Shown piece by piece: positions 25,542 to 34,054 of a stretch of DNA of 34,959 nucleotides. The stretch comes from Thermoplasmatota archaeon (lineage in GTDB: Archaea > Thermoplasmatota > Penumbrarchaeia > Penumbrarchaeales > Penumbrarchaeaceae). A program made the position numbers and the translations under genes. The stretch is from NCBI GenBank assembly GCA_025457865.1, contig JALOTP010000019.1:1-34959 (forward strand), given 5' to 3'. The notes beneath the pieces are model-generated. The model had not been told where the DNA came from and searched no databases. It was given only the letters and a program-made list of their open reading frames with translations. Each line of letters opens with the position of its first letter. Position 1 is the stretch's first letter.

Positions 25542-26282
25542 CTATGGCAGGAGAGTGATCCTTATGTCATGGAAGGCGACGGCCTCATCACCTTTGTTAT
25601 CAAGGACGTTCAACTTTACGGTGTAGGTCCCTATCACCTGATATGTGTGGGTGACGATGGGACCGTTCAAAGTCGTTCCGTCTCCGAAGTCCCATCTGTA
25701 GAAGTCGATGGTGCCGTCCGGGTCGTACGAAGAGGTCCCATCGAACTGCACGGTTCCGCCTCGTTGTGCCTGGACAGGTCCAGTGATGCCCGCTACAGGG
25801 TATTCGTTAACGAGCCTCACCATATCACCTTCGAGCTTCCGGTCGTTCTCGAAACCGGACCTCTTCTCAAGGCCCATGTACCGGAAATGCAGCTCACCCT
25901 CGACCTTCATCAATGTGCCTCTGGAAAGCCGGTTCTCGACATCATCTATCTCGATGTAAAGAAGGAGCTCGTATTCGCCGTTCCTTCCTATCCTCTCGTT
26001 CATTTCCCAGTACCTCCCCCCTATACCATAACCATCTATGGATACGGTCGCTGTGGCCTCGTAGACCCGCAATGGTAGTGAATTGGTATTTCTCATCAAT
26101 ATGGTAAGGGATACGGTGAAATCGGTCCGTTCGCTGCCAATGCTCGATAGCGAGAGGTTGGAGATGTCCGCTGACGGTGTCCTGTAGGCCAACAGCATGA
26201 AGACCGCTGCCAACGCGGCCATAAAGACAAGTGCGATGGTAAGGATAATTGCGATCCTGACCCCCACTTTGACATCCATCAT
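25542..26282 (-). CDS. Membrane-anchored protein with LEA-like and PKD domains
   Basis: Probably an N-terminally anchored extracellular protein of about 246 aa. One helix (IAIILTIALVFMAALAAVFMLL) near the start is followed by a beta-rich region resembling LEA14-type domains (ISNLSLSSIGSERTDFTVSLTI through RYMGLEK). A single PKD domain closes it: FDGTSSYDPDGTIDFYRW, DFGDGTTLNG, HTYQVIGTYTVKL. No enzyme signature was seen. Starts at 26291, 26282 and 26279 are all ATG in frame; the TATA box at 26301-26310 is 23-27 bases from the latter two, favouring a leaderless mRNA beginning there. The longer open frame to 26495 is not supported. Confidence 0.8.
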   Translation of the reverse strand: MMDVKVGVRIAIILTIALVFMAALAAVFMLLAYRTPSADISNLSLSSIGSERTDFTVSLTILMRNTNSLPLRVYEATATVSIDGYGIGGRYWEMNERIGRNGEYELLLYIEIDDVENRLSRGTLMKVEGELHFRYMGLEKRSGFENDRKLEGDMVRLVNEYPVAGITGPVQAQRGGTVQFDGTSSYDPDGTIDFYRWDFGDGTTLNGPIVTHTYQVIGTYTVKLNVLDNKGDEAVAFHDIRITLLP

Positions 26283-26300
26283 ATCGGTCATTGGTCTGTC

Positions 26301-26310
26301 GTATATATAC
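26301..26310 (-). promoter_or_regulatory. TATA box of the PKD-domain gene
   Basis: GTATATATAC is symmetrical and centred 23-27 bases before ATG 26282/26279, fitting leaderless transcription on the minus strand. Confidence 0.55.
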
Positions 26311-26383
26311 CGATTTTGACGGACCGGTCCTGAGCAAGCGTTCGGGATAAGAGACAAATACTGCGTTGATCGGTGGTCCAAGC

Positions 26384-26638
26384 ATGTCGGAGGTGGTCCT
26401 ATACCATTCGAGCTGGTGCCCGTTCTGCAGAGCCTTCCTGAAGCATTACAGAGAGCTTGTCCCCGGCGGAAAGGAGGTACTGCTGGATGATACATCGGAT
26501 CCCAGATGGATCGAGCTCAGGCTCGATTACGTCCCTACCGTTATCGAGTACGAGGGCGGAACCGAGAAGAGGAGGCTCATGGCAAGACCGATGGTGGGTT
26601 TAAGAAGGAGGGACCTTGAGGATTGGCTCAAGGGCTGA
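26384..26638 (+). CDS. Glutaredoxin/thioredoxin-like small redox protein
   Basis: Cytoplasmic protein of 84 aa with the thioredoxin-fold active site SSWCPFCRAF close to the N-terminus, directly after the first beta strand (VVLYH). The cis-Pro motif is visible as YVPTVIEYEGG, and the C-terminus ends in a helix (RRRDLEDWLKG). This is the layout of glutaredoxin-like proteins of archaea, which exchange disulfides with thiols or thioredoxin reductase. ATG 26384 has GGTGGT upstream; an in-frame TTG 18 bases earlier is less likely. It is divergent from the PKD gene. Confidence 0.85.
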   Translation: MSEVVLYHSSWCPFCRAFLKHYRELVPGGKEVLLDDTSDPRWIELRLDYVPTVIEYEGGTEKRRLMARPMVGLRRRDLEDWLKG

Positions 26639-26783
26639 TAATTAGGTCTCATCTGATGATAGAGGTATAGTTCTTTTACGTATCATGTTTCGACCTTAGG
26701 GCTGTCATAGTGTCACAATGGTTCTAAGATCTGATGGCCCTCATTAAATTATTATGTTTATAATAATTATAAAAATAATAATA

Positions 26784-27671
26784 TCAATGACGGATCGATC
26801 CTGACCTTGGTCTTCCCCAACTTAGGTGGTTCCTCTTCTCGTTCTTTTTCTCCTCGACCCATTTGTTGTATGCTTTCTCGTTCGTTTTCCACGAGTATAC
26901 GCTTAGAACGAAACCCCCAATGGTCCATATGAGGAAAGATGAACCAGTGATGAACCAGAACGTATTAGGTGTCCGGCTTGTGTGAACGGTTTCGTGGATG
27001 AGAATATTCATCGTACCGGCCAGGATGCCATATCCTAGTCCGAAAACCAGGATGAAACGCTGCTTTCCTTTTTCCCTCGTTCTCGACCACTTTTCCATGT
27101 GTTGATCTTGGTTCTTAATACCCCTTCTGGCAATATAAAATCCTAAGAATATACCTATTATTAATACGATCATTACACCAATAACTGCAAGGGGGTTGAC
27201 GTAGGAATCGACGAAGTTGGAAAGGACGAATATGAACTCCACCTTCAGAGTGTACGATCCTTCTCCGCTCAATCTGATGATCAGGTCCTTTGGATCGTCA
27301 GCTCGGTTGACCCATTCATCGGACCTGAAATTCTTCAAGAAATCGCCGAGGATGAAGAGGTCGGAATTGAGATTCCCATCCCGGTCGAAAACGGAAACGA
27401 ACACTGACATCCCGTTCCCAGGGTCTCTATCGATTGAAAGACGGACTGTTTGGTGGCCGGGGATCGAGACAGCGAAAAAATCCGTATCGTTCCCCGTATT
27501 AGATATACTGACATTGCCGGTCGTCGTTCCCTCCCAGATCCGATCCGCATCCTCGAAGGAGTCGTTTGGTTCCTCCTCTTGGTTCACCCCCCCGGCATTT
27601 GAGGTTCCAATGAGCAGGATCGGTGTTATCGTCAAGACGACCAAGAGGACGATCCAGGGTCCATTATCCAT
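26784..27671 (-). CDS. Membrane protein with extracellular PPC-type domain
   Basis: Protein of 295 aa with a signal peptide (WIVLLVVLTITPILLIG), then a bacterial pre-peptidase C-terminal (PPC) type beta domain. The latter shows the usual opening EEEPNDSFEDADRI, the DTDFFAVSIPG strand pair and a VSVFDRDGN end (about 33-145). Three membrane helices follow at about 160-182, 205-225 and 237-259, and the tail is Lys/Glu rich. PPC domains are normally appended to secreted proteases; here it is joined to membrane helices with no protease. GGGGAG six bases before ATG 27671 supports the start. The flanking DNA is visibly richer in A and T than the acl region. Function unknown. Confidence 0.78.
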   Translation of the reverse strand: MDNGPWIVLLVVLTITPILLIGTSNAGGVNQEEEPNDSFEDADRIWEGTTTGNVSISNTGNDTDFFAVSIPGHQTVRLSIDRDPGNGMSVFVSVFDRDGNLNSDLFILGDFLKNFRSDEWVNRADDPKDLIIRLSGEGSYTLKVEFIFVLSNFVDSYVNPLAVIGVMIVLIIGIFLGFYIARRGIKNQDQHMEKWSRTREKGKQRFILVFGLGYGILAGTMNILIHETVHTSRTPNTFWFITGSSFLIWTIGGFVLSVYSWKTNEKAYNKWVEEKKNEKRNHLSWGRPRSGSIRH

Positions 27672-27747
27672 AATGCTCTCCCCGAAAGCCTATGACCGAT
27701 CCTCGATATCTTGTTTTCGGACAGTGATCGAAGGAAGAATGAGATTT

Positions 27748-28092
27748 TCATCTTTTCAGGATAGGTGGAAGCGCATCCAGCATCTTCTTCATATCTCCAA
27801 GGTCGAACAGTATAATGTCCGATCTCTCCTTCAGATCCTTCGTGAATCCAGTCTTGTTGAACAACATATACCTCTACTCGTAACCGATGACCTCCTTGAC
27901 GAGATCGGATTTCGAGATAAGGGCTTCCAAGACATCGGTATCCACTTTGTTCTTGCTCCATTTGACCTCTCCGAAAAATGCGATCTTCCTCTCGTCGTTC
28001 AGGGTGACGATGTCGATCTCGTCGCCCCTGCGGTTCCACCAACCTCTAATCAGGTCCGGAATGAGACCGACATCCAGCACCCCCGGAGATAG
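27748..28092 (-). pseudogene. Decayed C-terminal fragment of a DUF234 ATPase
   Basis: About 110 codons match the DUF234 nuclease-like domain of the intact ATPase at 9930-11321: PDLIRGWWNRRGDEIDIV and FFGEVKWSKNK correspond to PDLIGPWWDRSGDEIDIV and AFGEVKWTKGK there. After KEVIGYE an in-frame TAG (27874-27876) interrupts the frame, yet homology continues beyond it (RYMLFNKTGFTKDLKERSDI) to a TGA at 27748. The whole ATPase and winged-helix part is missing. Upstream the match ends next to the DUF2892 gene stop. The catalytic D...ExK residues survive. It is most simply a deletion remnant of a second family member. Confidence 0.8.
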
Positions 28093-28100
28093 GTTTTTTT

Positions 28101-28313
28101 TCAGCTACAGTCTGGATTGTCCTTCTTGCATGTCCTTATCCCTATGAGGGAATAGAGTGGACAGAAGGAAAAAACAGCTGTTGCGAACGGCACTATCGAT
28201 ATGAGCGCTATCCACCAGTATGGCGTCAGCAGTCCCACAGCCACCAGCACTATGCCTATTACCAGCCTGACGATCCTGTCAACGGCCCCCATGTTCTTCT
28301 TTATCAAAGACAT
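28101..28313 (-). CDS. DUF2892 small membrane protein
   Basis: A 70-aa protein with the DUF2892 (YgaP-like membrane part) pattern: an amphipathic N-terminus (KKNMGAVDRIVRLVIG), two hydrophobic helices, and the conserved FCPLYSLIGIRTCKK with its two Cys. Family members are often fused to or found with rhodanese or redox proteins; none is adjacent here apart from the glutaredoxin-like gene 1.5 kb away. The biochemical role is unknown. A TATA-like sequence (GTAATATACC) lies close upstream of ATG 28313 and there is no clear ribosome-binding site. Confidence 0.87.
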   Translation of the reverse strand: MSLIKKNMGAVDRIVRLVIGIVLVAVGLLTPYWWIALISIVPFATAVFSFCPLYSLIGIRTCKKDNPDCS

Positions 28314-28398
28314 GGTATATTACATATGTTGTGAAGGTATTCTTTTTTGCCCTAACCTTTCAGGCCATCAGCTTTTCGAACCTCTTATTGACCTCAAC

Positions 28399-31300
28399 TC
28401 ATGTCCGTTCTCCTGCTCTTCTCCTTCTATTCCTAAGGACCATGAAAATTAGGAGAGAAATGACCATTACGGAAACAATGACGATCGAGATGCTGATCCA
28501 TCCTCTATCGGGTCCTTCCCCTTCATCGATGGACCTTGCGTTTATCCTCATGGGCAAGGACCTATCTCCCTCCCCTACCCGGTTCCTCGCCGATATCGCA
28601 TAGATGTAGACCGACCCCTTCACGATTTTCTCATCGATGAACTCATAGCTAGACGAGCCCAACGAAGCTAACTTGACCATTCCCCCACCATCTGTCGAAC
28701 GATAGACGATGTAATTAGTGATGTTGCCACCTCCATTATCAAATGGCGGGCTCCATCCCACATGGACCGCTCCTCCCTTCTGGACCGCCTCACAATTGGA
28801 GGGTCTTCCAGGCAATGTCAATGGGATGGCGGTCAAAACATTGGATATTGCCCCCTCTCCACCAGTTGTAACACCAGATACTGCAACGTTGTATTCGACC
28901 CCATTCATCAGCCCATCGAGGATATATTCCTTCCCTATCACATCCTTGACATATGGCATTGTTGGTTTTAACTGCCCATGCCATAGATAGATGGAATAGG
29001 TCAGATCGACCGATCCTCCAAGGATTACTGGTTCTATCCATGCAAGTTCTATTGATGAATTGCCTTCCTTTGCTTGCCAAAGGATAGGTGCTTCTGGTGG
29101 TCCTAAAGGGGTGATGCTGAATAGGTTCGAAAAGAGGCCTTTCCCAACAGGGTTCTCAGCCCTGACCTGAACAAAGTAACGCACCCCGTTCGTAAGGTTC
29201 CCAATGGTCACGGTATTTTCCTCAGATTCGCAAGTGAACCTAAGTCTATCCCTCGATATGCCTAAATAAACCTCGTAGGAAGCAGAACCGAACCCCCCCA
29301 GGTCATCAGGTTGGTCCCATTCCAGTGTGATAGACCCACTCTGGTATGTCCCGGTCAGGTTCATGGGTGATGATGGTTTCCCATAAGGGACTACTTTTTT
29401 CACCCCGGACCTCGGACCCTCTCCCATCGAGTTCCAAGCTGTGACCCACACTGAGTATTGGAAACCGTTCCTGACTTCATAAATGACCAGATCGGTCATG
29501 TTCTGGGCTTTCTTGGACAATAATACCTCTTGGTGCTGGTCCCCAACATATACGAGATAATCTATCTCATTGTCCCCGCCAGTATCCTCAGGTGGTTCCC
29601 AGCTAATTCGGAAGCTTTCATCATCGGACCTGAGGGTCAGATCCCTCGGTGCGCTTGGAAGACCGATAGGGACCGCGATCACGGGGTTGGTCAAGGGCCC
29701 CTCACCCTGTGAATTGTTCGCAGACACCGCGAAGTGAATGGGCATCCCGTTCATGAGGTCTGAAAGCAGATAATTGGTCCCATAGAGCTCCCGTTCGATG
29801 ACCTCGAAGGGTTGTCCTCCCTTGCTCCAGTAGAGGTTGTATAGGACCATTAGGTCACCCCCTAGGTCCTTAGGGGGGAGCCAGACTATACTTATGAACC
29901 CATCACCCACCGATGTGACAAGGTCCAGTGGCCTTGAGGGTCTCCCCATCGGATAGAGCTGAATGGTCTGCGAAGGAGGTCCTTCCCCCACCCAATTGAC
30001 AGCCCTGACACAATAGTATGCCTGATGACCGTTCGTCAATCCCGTATGGCGATACCTCGTTACGTTCGAACCCGACCAAAGCAAGAACATTTTCCCTGTT
30101 ATGGTCCCATAATAGAGGTTGTAAGTGTAGTTGCTGAAACCACCATCATCCTCTGGAGGGTCCCAATCCAAAATGGTCTCATGATCCCCGAACTTGCCTG
30201 TGAACCCTCTTGGTGCGGAAGGAATTGAAGCAGGCATACCTGAAATATTCTCAGTCAACTCCCCCTCACCGACTATGTTGAAAGCGGAAACACTATAATC
30301 GTAGACCACGCCGTTGATGAGCCCATTATCATTGAACCAACGATCTCGGGACCGTATCTCTCCGATCTCGGTCATGCCAAATGAGGAATTTCGGTAGACC
30401 ACATACCCGAGCACCGTATGGTTCCCATCGGATAATGGGTCGGCCCAGGAGAGGTTAAGATATCTGTCCCCCCATGAGACAGATAGGTCAACTGGGGCCG
30501 AGGGTGGGTCAGATGTCAAGGAGAACATGGAAACGAAAACATCAGGTGCTCCGTTCATATTCATCTCTAGTTCCTTGTCAAATGCGCCTTCAGATATTGG
30601 AAAATCATTAGAGGACGTCGAACCAATGACAAAGATCCTTGTCCCGTTCATTATTAAATGTCCCATGATCTCATCCCATTCGGTGCCTCCAAGATACCAG
30701 CATTTCCGGATGGATGATAGGTCTTTCGATATCCTCAGGATCAGGCCATCTCCCTTCCCTCTGTAGGGGTATACCTTGGCATCTTTGGTCGAAGAAAAGT
30801 TACCGGACTCAGTGTACCCAGTCACCCAGATATCATCGTCCCCTTCCAGGGAAAGGTCATTCGTCCAATCCAATCCATGACCTCCCACATACGTTGCATA
30901 TGGAACGGTCGTACCGTTCAGGGATAGAAGGAGGATGAATCCATCATAGGCTCCCTGAAAGCTTTGGTCCGAAGCACTTTCATGCGTAGGAAGGGTCCCG
31001 GACCATATGAGCCCGGTCATATAGTATCCTTCATCCCCGATCGACAGACCGTACGGAATGATATCTCCCAGAAGGAAGGTTGAAATCTCTAAGTCAGATC
31101 CGTTCGAGGAAAACCTTGTGAGAAAAGCCATCTGGTTCCCGCTGAAGATAGTAGAATAGGCCTTTGCTGTAATAGGAAAATCATTGGACCTTGTGACCCC
31201 AGCTATGACAGGCCTAAGATGGTCATCGACCTCGAAAGCGACTGGCCATTCCCCTAAGCTTGACGGACCACCCCCAAAGTACGTGGAATAGATAAGTGAC

Positions 31301-32685
31301 GAACCTGAAGGAGCTATCTTGGTAAGGAACACGAGGCAATTGAACTCGTTATTGTCCGAACGATAAGCATTCTTTACCGGGAAATCGCTGGACCTTGTTG
31401 AACCTACAACATATGCGCAACCAAGCTCATCGACCTCCAGTAAGGACCCGGTTTCTAGATCGTTACCTCCAAGGAACGTAGAATATTCCATCGCTGAACC
31501 GTTCGGAGATAGCTTTGAGACAAAAAGGTCACCTAACGTTATACTATGAGGGGGTTCCTCGCACTGACCCGTCCTGTCGAAAGCGCCATCTGTCGTTGGA
31601 AAATCCAAAGAATACGTTTGACCGGTCACATATATACTGTCATTCCCATCAATGGCAAGGTGGGATAACGTGTCAATATAATCCCCGCCTATATAGGTGG
31701 AATAGATCAAAGAACCAAGGTCTGCTGAGAGCTTTGAGATGAAAATATCCTGTTTTTCCTTTCCTCGGGTCCTATCGATCGCCCCTTGTGTGGTCGGGAA
31801 GTTCATCGAAGTCGTATCTCCTCCGATGATCACGTTCCCATAACTATCATGACCGCACGTCCCATCTGTCCTTTCAAGATCGGACCCTCCAAGGAATGTA
31901 GAATAGTCGAGGTAAGGGTCTATGACTACCTGATAGGACTTGTCATAACCATCAATGTCGAACCCGAAACAGTTCCCATCCACGATGAAGACCGAATTGA
32001 GCGCTCTACCATATTGATAGGATACAAGACCTGAATCGCTTATCGTTCCGAACGGCGTCTGGACCGAGAGTTCGGTCCCTCTAGGTTCCAACCACTCTAT
32101 CCCTTCATACCGTAACCTCAAACCCTCAACATCGGAAAAAGGATCCCCAATGAACTCGTACTTCAGACCATTGTCTTCAATATTGAAGACCAGGTCTATC
32201 CCGTCCTTGATATCATGATAGCGAACGCCGCCGAAGGACCTGACCCCCGAAACGGTCCTATCCCCATGGATGAAGTTCAAAGCCCCGCTCATCTCATTGA
32301 ACCCTTCAGGACCGGTACCTATCGACCCTACAATCGCTAAACGGTAAGAAAAGGTCTCAATGTACTCGCCTGCTTCACGGTCCAAAGCGAATATTACGGA
32401 ATGTTGGCAGAAACCGGCCCTAAAGGGCCCTTCAGTATAGAAGAGGACCTCATCGTTCATCAATTGTCCATCGTTTTGTATGATCCTATCGGAGGAACCG
32501 ACCTTTAGGTCAAAAATCTCAGGCCTCGTTCCCCTTTCCGAGAGCATTTCGTTCTGGACCTTGACCATGGTGATATTCTGAATAGTGATGTCTTGGCTAG
32601 CGATCAGTAAGAATATCAGAAAGATGGAACTGCATACCGGTCGTTCCACATTCCTTACCCCGAGGTTTTTCCATAACCATCTCAT
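28399..32685 (-). CDS. Giant surface protein with SBBP beta-propeller repeats and seven Fn3 domains
   Basis: Membrane-anchored extracellular protein of 1428 aa. After a signal region (SSIFLIFLLIASQDITI) comes the N-terminal domain usual ahead of SBBP repeats (about 50-255: QNDGQLMNDEVLFYTEGP, LKYEFIGDP). SBBP repeats run from about 265 to 720, each with the pattern Y-S-T-(F/Y)-(L/I/F)-G-G, a GxxYVTGxTxSxDFP element and the next gly-rich turn. Seven fibronectin type III domains follow (about 735-1385), each opening with a phrase such as PSAPRDLTLRSDDESFRISW. One membrane helix (ISIVIVSVMVISLLIFMV) and a basic tail RNRRRRAGERT end it. No catalytic motif is visible. The TATA-like box 28 bases upstream suggests a leaderless start at ATG 32685. 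Its DNA is more A/T rich than the core-metabolism genes. A role in adhesion is inferred. Confidence 0.88.
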   Translation of the reverse strand: MRWLWKNLGVRNVERPVCSSIFLIFLLIASQDITIQNITMVKVQNEMLSERGTRPEIFDLKVGSSDRIIQNDGQLMNDEVLFYTEGPFRAGFCQHSVIFALDREAGEYIETFSYRLAIVGSIGTGPEGFNEMSGALNFIHGDRTVSGVRSFGGVRYHDIKDGIDLVFNIEDNGLKYEFIGDPFSDVEGLRLRYEGIEWLEPRGTELSVQTPFGTISDSGLVSYQYGRALNSVFIVDGNCFGFDIDGYDKSYQVVIDPYLDYSTFLGGSDLERTDGTCGHDSYGNVIIGGDTTSMNFPTTQGAIDRTRGKEKQDIFISKLSADLGSLIYSTYIGGDYIDTLSHLAIDGNDSIYVTGQTYSLDFPTTDGAFDRTGQCEEPPHSITLGDLFVSKLSPNGSAMEYSTFLGGNDLETGSLLEVDELGCAYVVGSTRSSDFPVKNAYRSDNNEFNCLVFLTKIAPSGSSLIYSTYFGGGPSSLGEWPVAFEVDDHLRPVIAGVTRSNDFPITAKAYSTIFSGNQMAFLTRFSSNGSDLEISTFLLGDIIPYGLSIGDEGYYMTGLIWSGTLPTHESASDQSFQGAYDGFILLLSLNGTTVPYATYVGGHGLDWTNDLSLEGDDDIWVTGYTESGNFSSTKDAKVYPYRGKGDGLILRISKDLSSIRKCWYLGGTEWDEIMGHLIMNGTRIFVIGSTSSNDFPISEGAFDKELEMNMNGAPDVFVSMFSLTSDPPSAPVDLSVSWGDRYLNLSWADPLSDGNHTVLGYVVYRNSSFGMTEIGEIRSRDRWFNDNGLINGVVYDYSVSAFNIVGEGELTENISGMPASIPSAPRGFTGKFGDHETILDWDPPEDDGGFSNYTYNLYYGTITGKMFLLWSGSNVTRYRHTGLTNGHQAYYCVRAVNWVGEGPPSQTIQLYPMGRPSRPLDLVTSVGDGFISIVWLPPKDLGGDLMVLYNLYWSKGGQPFEVIERELYGTNYLLSDLMNGMPIHFAVSANNSQGEGPLTNPVIAVPIGLPSAPRDLTLRSDDESFRISWEPPEDTGGDNEIDYLVYVGDQHQEVLLSKKAQNMTDLVIYEVRNGFQYSVWVTAWNSMGEGPRSGVKKVVPYGKPSSPMNLTGTYQSGSITLEWDQPDDLGGFGSASYEVYLGISRDRLRFTCESEENTVTIGNLTNGVRYFVQVRAENPVGKGLFSNLFSITPLGPPEAPILWQAKEGNSSIELAWIEPVILGGSVDLTYSIYLWHGQLKPTMPYVKDVIGKEYILDGLMNGVEYNVAVSGVTTGGEGAISNVLTAIPLTLPGRPSNCEAVQKGGAVHVGWSPPFDNGGGNITNYIVYRSTDGGGMVKLASLGSSSYEFIDEKIVKGSVYIYAISARNRVGEGDRSLPMRINARSIDEGEGPDRGWISISIVIVSVMVISLLIFMVLRNRRRRAGERT

Positions 32686-32709
32686 CCTCTATCGTATCGG
32701 ACTGTGAAC

Positions 32710-32717
32710 TTAAAAAT
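32710..32717 (-). promoter_or_regulatory. TATA-like box of the SBBP/Fn3 surface-protein gene
   Basis: On the minus strand ATTTTTAA is centred about 28 bases before ATG 32685. The whole gap to 32827 is A/T rich, so the exact box is uncertain. Confidence 0.4.
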
Positions 32718-32774
32718 CTTTCTAATTTTTATTTTAATTTTACTTATTTTAGTTTTTTTAAAATTAATCCAATT

Positions 32775-32805
32775 AAAAAAAAGGCCGGCCATTAAAATGA
32801 CCGGC
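32775..32805 (-). terminator. Hairpin plus T8 terminator after the isocitrate dehydrogenase gene
   Basis: On the minus strand GCCGGTCATT and AATGGCCGGC pair with one mismatch (32784-32805), followed by CC and eight T (32775-32782). It begins about 22 bases after the icd stop, a strong intrinsic-type terminator for the citF-icd transcript. Confidence 0.75.
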
Positions 32806-32827
32806 TATTAAATTATGAGGGTCGCTC

Positions 32828-34054
32828 TCACTTCATCATCTTGTCGAAGCGGGCTTTGACGGCATCCATCCATTCCTCGGTCAGATAGACCTTGGAGGGT
32901 TTGGGATCGGCAAGGTTCGCAAGGTCCCCTGTCATTATACCGGACTCTATGGTCTCTAATACGGCCTTCTCGAGCTTGGTAGCGAACTCCACTACTTTCG
33001 GAGTGCTGTCTATCTCGCCCCTCTTTCTGAGCGCTCCGGTCCAGGCGAAGATGCATGCGACCGAGTTGGTCGATGTCTTCTCCCCCTTCTGGTGCTTGTA
33101 ATAATGCTTCTGCACCGTCCCGTGGGCAGCCTCGTACTCTATGAACCCATTGGGGGACACGAGGACAGAGGTCATCATTGCAAGGCTTCCGAAGGCGCTG
33201 CCAAGCATGTCCGACATCACATCGCCGTCGTAGTTCTTGCACGCCCAGAGCATCCCGCCCTCGGACCTCATTATCCTTGCGACCGTGTCGTCTATCAACG
33301 TGTAATTGAACCTTATCCCTGCCTTCTCGAACTTCTCCTTGTACTCCTTTGCGAAGGTCTCCTCGAAGATGGTCCTGAACCTGGCATCATAGGTCTTGGA
33401 GATGGTGTCCTTTGCACCGAACCAGAGGTCCACCTTCTGGTCAAGTGCGTACTCCATGCACGCTTTGGCGAAGCTCTTTATGGACTTGTCTGTGTTGTGT
33501 ATGCCCTGTATGACACCGCCGCCTGACTTGAACTCCTGGATGACCTCCTTGAAGAGGACCTTGCCCTCTGCATCGGTGAACATGAGCTCTGCTTTTCCGG
33601 GCCCGGGGACCAGGAACTCCTTGTTCTTGTAAACGTCGCCGTAGGCATGCCTTCCTATGATTATCGGCCTCTTCCATCCCGAAACGGCCGCAGAGACGTT
33701 CTTGACAAGGATGGGCTTTCGGAAGACCGTCCCATCGAGCGCTGCCCTTATGGTGGCGTTGGGGCTGGGCCATTCCTTCTTCAGGGTGTACTCCTTGACC
33801 CTGTCCTTGTTGGGGGTGATGGTGGCGCACTTGACGCCGACCCCATATTTCTTTATGGCCTCGGCAGCCTCGACGGTCACCTTGTCGTCCGTCTCATCAC
33901 GCTTCTTAACGTGGAGGTCATAATATGCCAGCTCTATGTCCAGGTACGGAAAGATGAACTTGTCCTTTATCATCTTCCATATGATCCTGGTCATCTCGTC
34001 CCCGTCTATGTCAACCAGCGGTGTCTTTACCTTAATTTTCTCTCCTTTCGACAT
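32828..34054 (-). CDS. icd: NADP-type isocitrate dehydrogenase (eukaryote-like homodimer family)
   Basis: Cytoplasmic enzyme interconverting isocitrate and 2-oxoglutarate with CO2, 408 aa. It follows human IDH1/IDH2 along its whole length: [24 protein letters not shown], the substrate motif SPNATIR (97-103), GRHAYGD with Arg135 equivalent to human Arg132, Lys215, LIDDTVA and the metal-binding cluster [11 protein letters not shown] (Asp276, 278, 282). The coenzyme loop reads HGTVQKHY where the human enzyme has HGTVTRHY, so the Arg that binds the NADP 2'-phosphate is replaced by Lys316. ATG 34054 overlaps the end of the upstream citF by 23 bases, with GGAGG nine bases upstream, which indicates a coupled operon. 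In a reductive cycle it would run as a carboxylase; direction is unknown. Confidence 0.94.
   Translation of the reverse strand: MSKGEKIKVKTPLVDIDGDEMTRIIWKMIKDKFIFPYLDIELAYYDLHVKKRDETDDKVTVEAAEAIKKYGVGVKCATITPNKDRVKEYTLKKEWPSPNATIRAALDGTVFRKPILVKNVSAAVSGWKRPIIIGRHAYGDVYKNKEFLVPGPGKAELMFTDAEGKVLFKEVIQEFKSGGGVIQGIHNTDKSIKSFAKACMEYALDQKVDLWFGAKDTISKTYDARFRTIFEETFAKEYKEKFEKAGIRFNYTLIDDTVARIMRSEGGMLWACKNYDGDVMSDMLGSAFGSLAMMTSVLVSPNGFIEYEAAHGTVQKHYYKHQKGEKTSTNSVACIFAWTGALRKRGEIDSTPKVVEFATKLEKAVLETIESGIMTGDLANLADPKPSKVYLTEEWMDAVKARFDKMMK

Noticed and set aside
26639..26783. A/T-rich gap between the glutaredoxin-like and PPC genes
   Set aside because: No tRNA fold, no hairpin of note and no coding frame; probably just the shared 3' end of convergent genes.
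27217..28092. 291-codon plus-strand frame spanning the PPC gene and the DUF234 remnant
   Set aside because: The minus strand carries clear domains over the same bases; the plus-strand product is low-complexity and without homology I can see.
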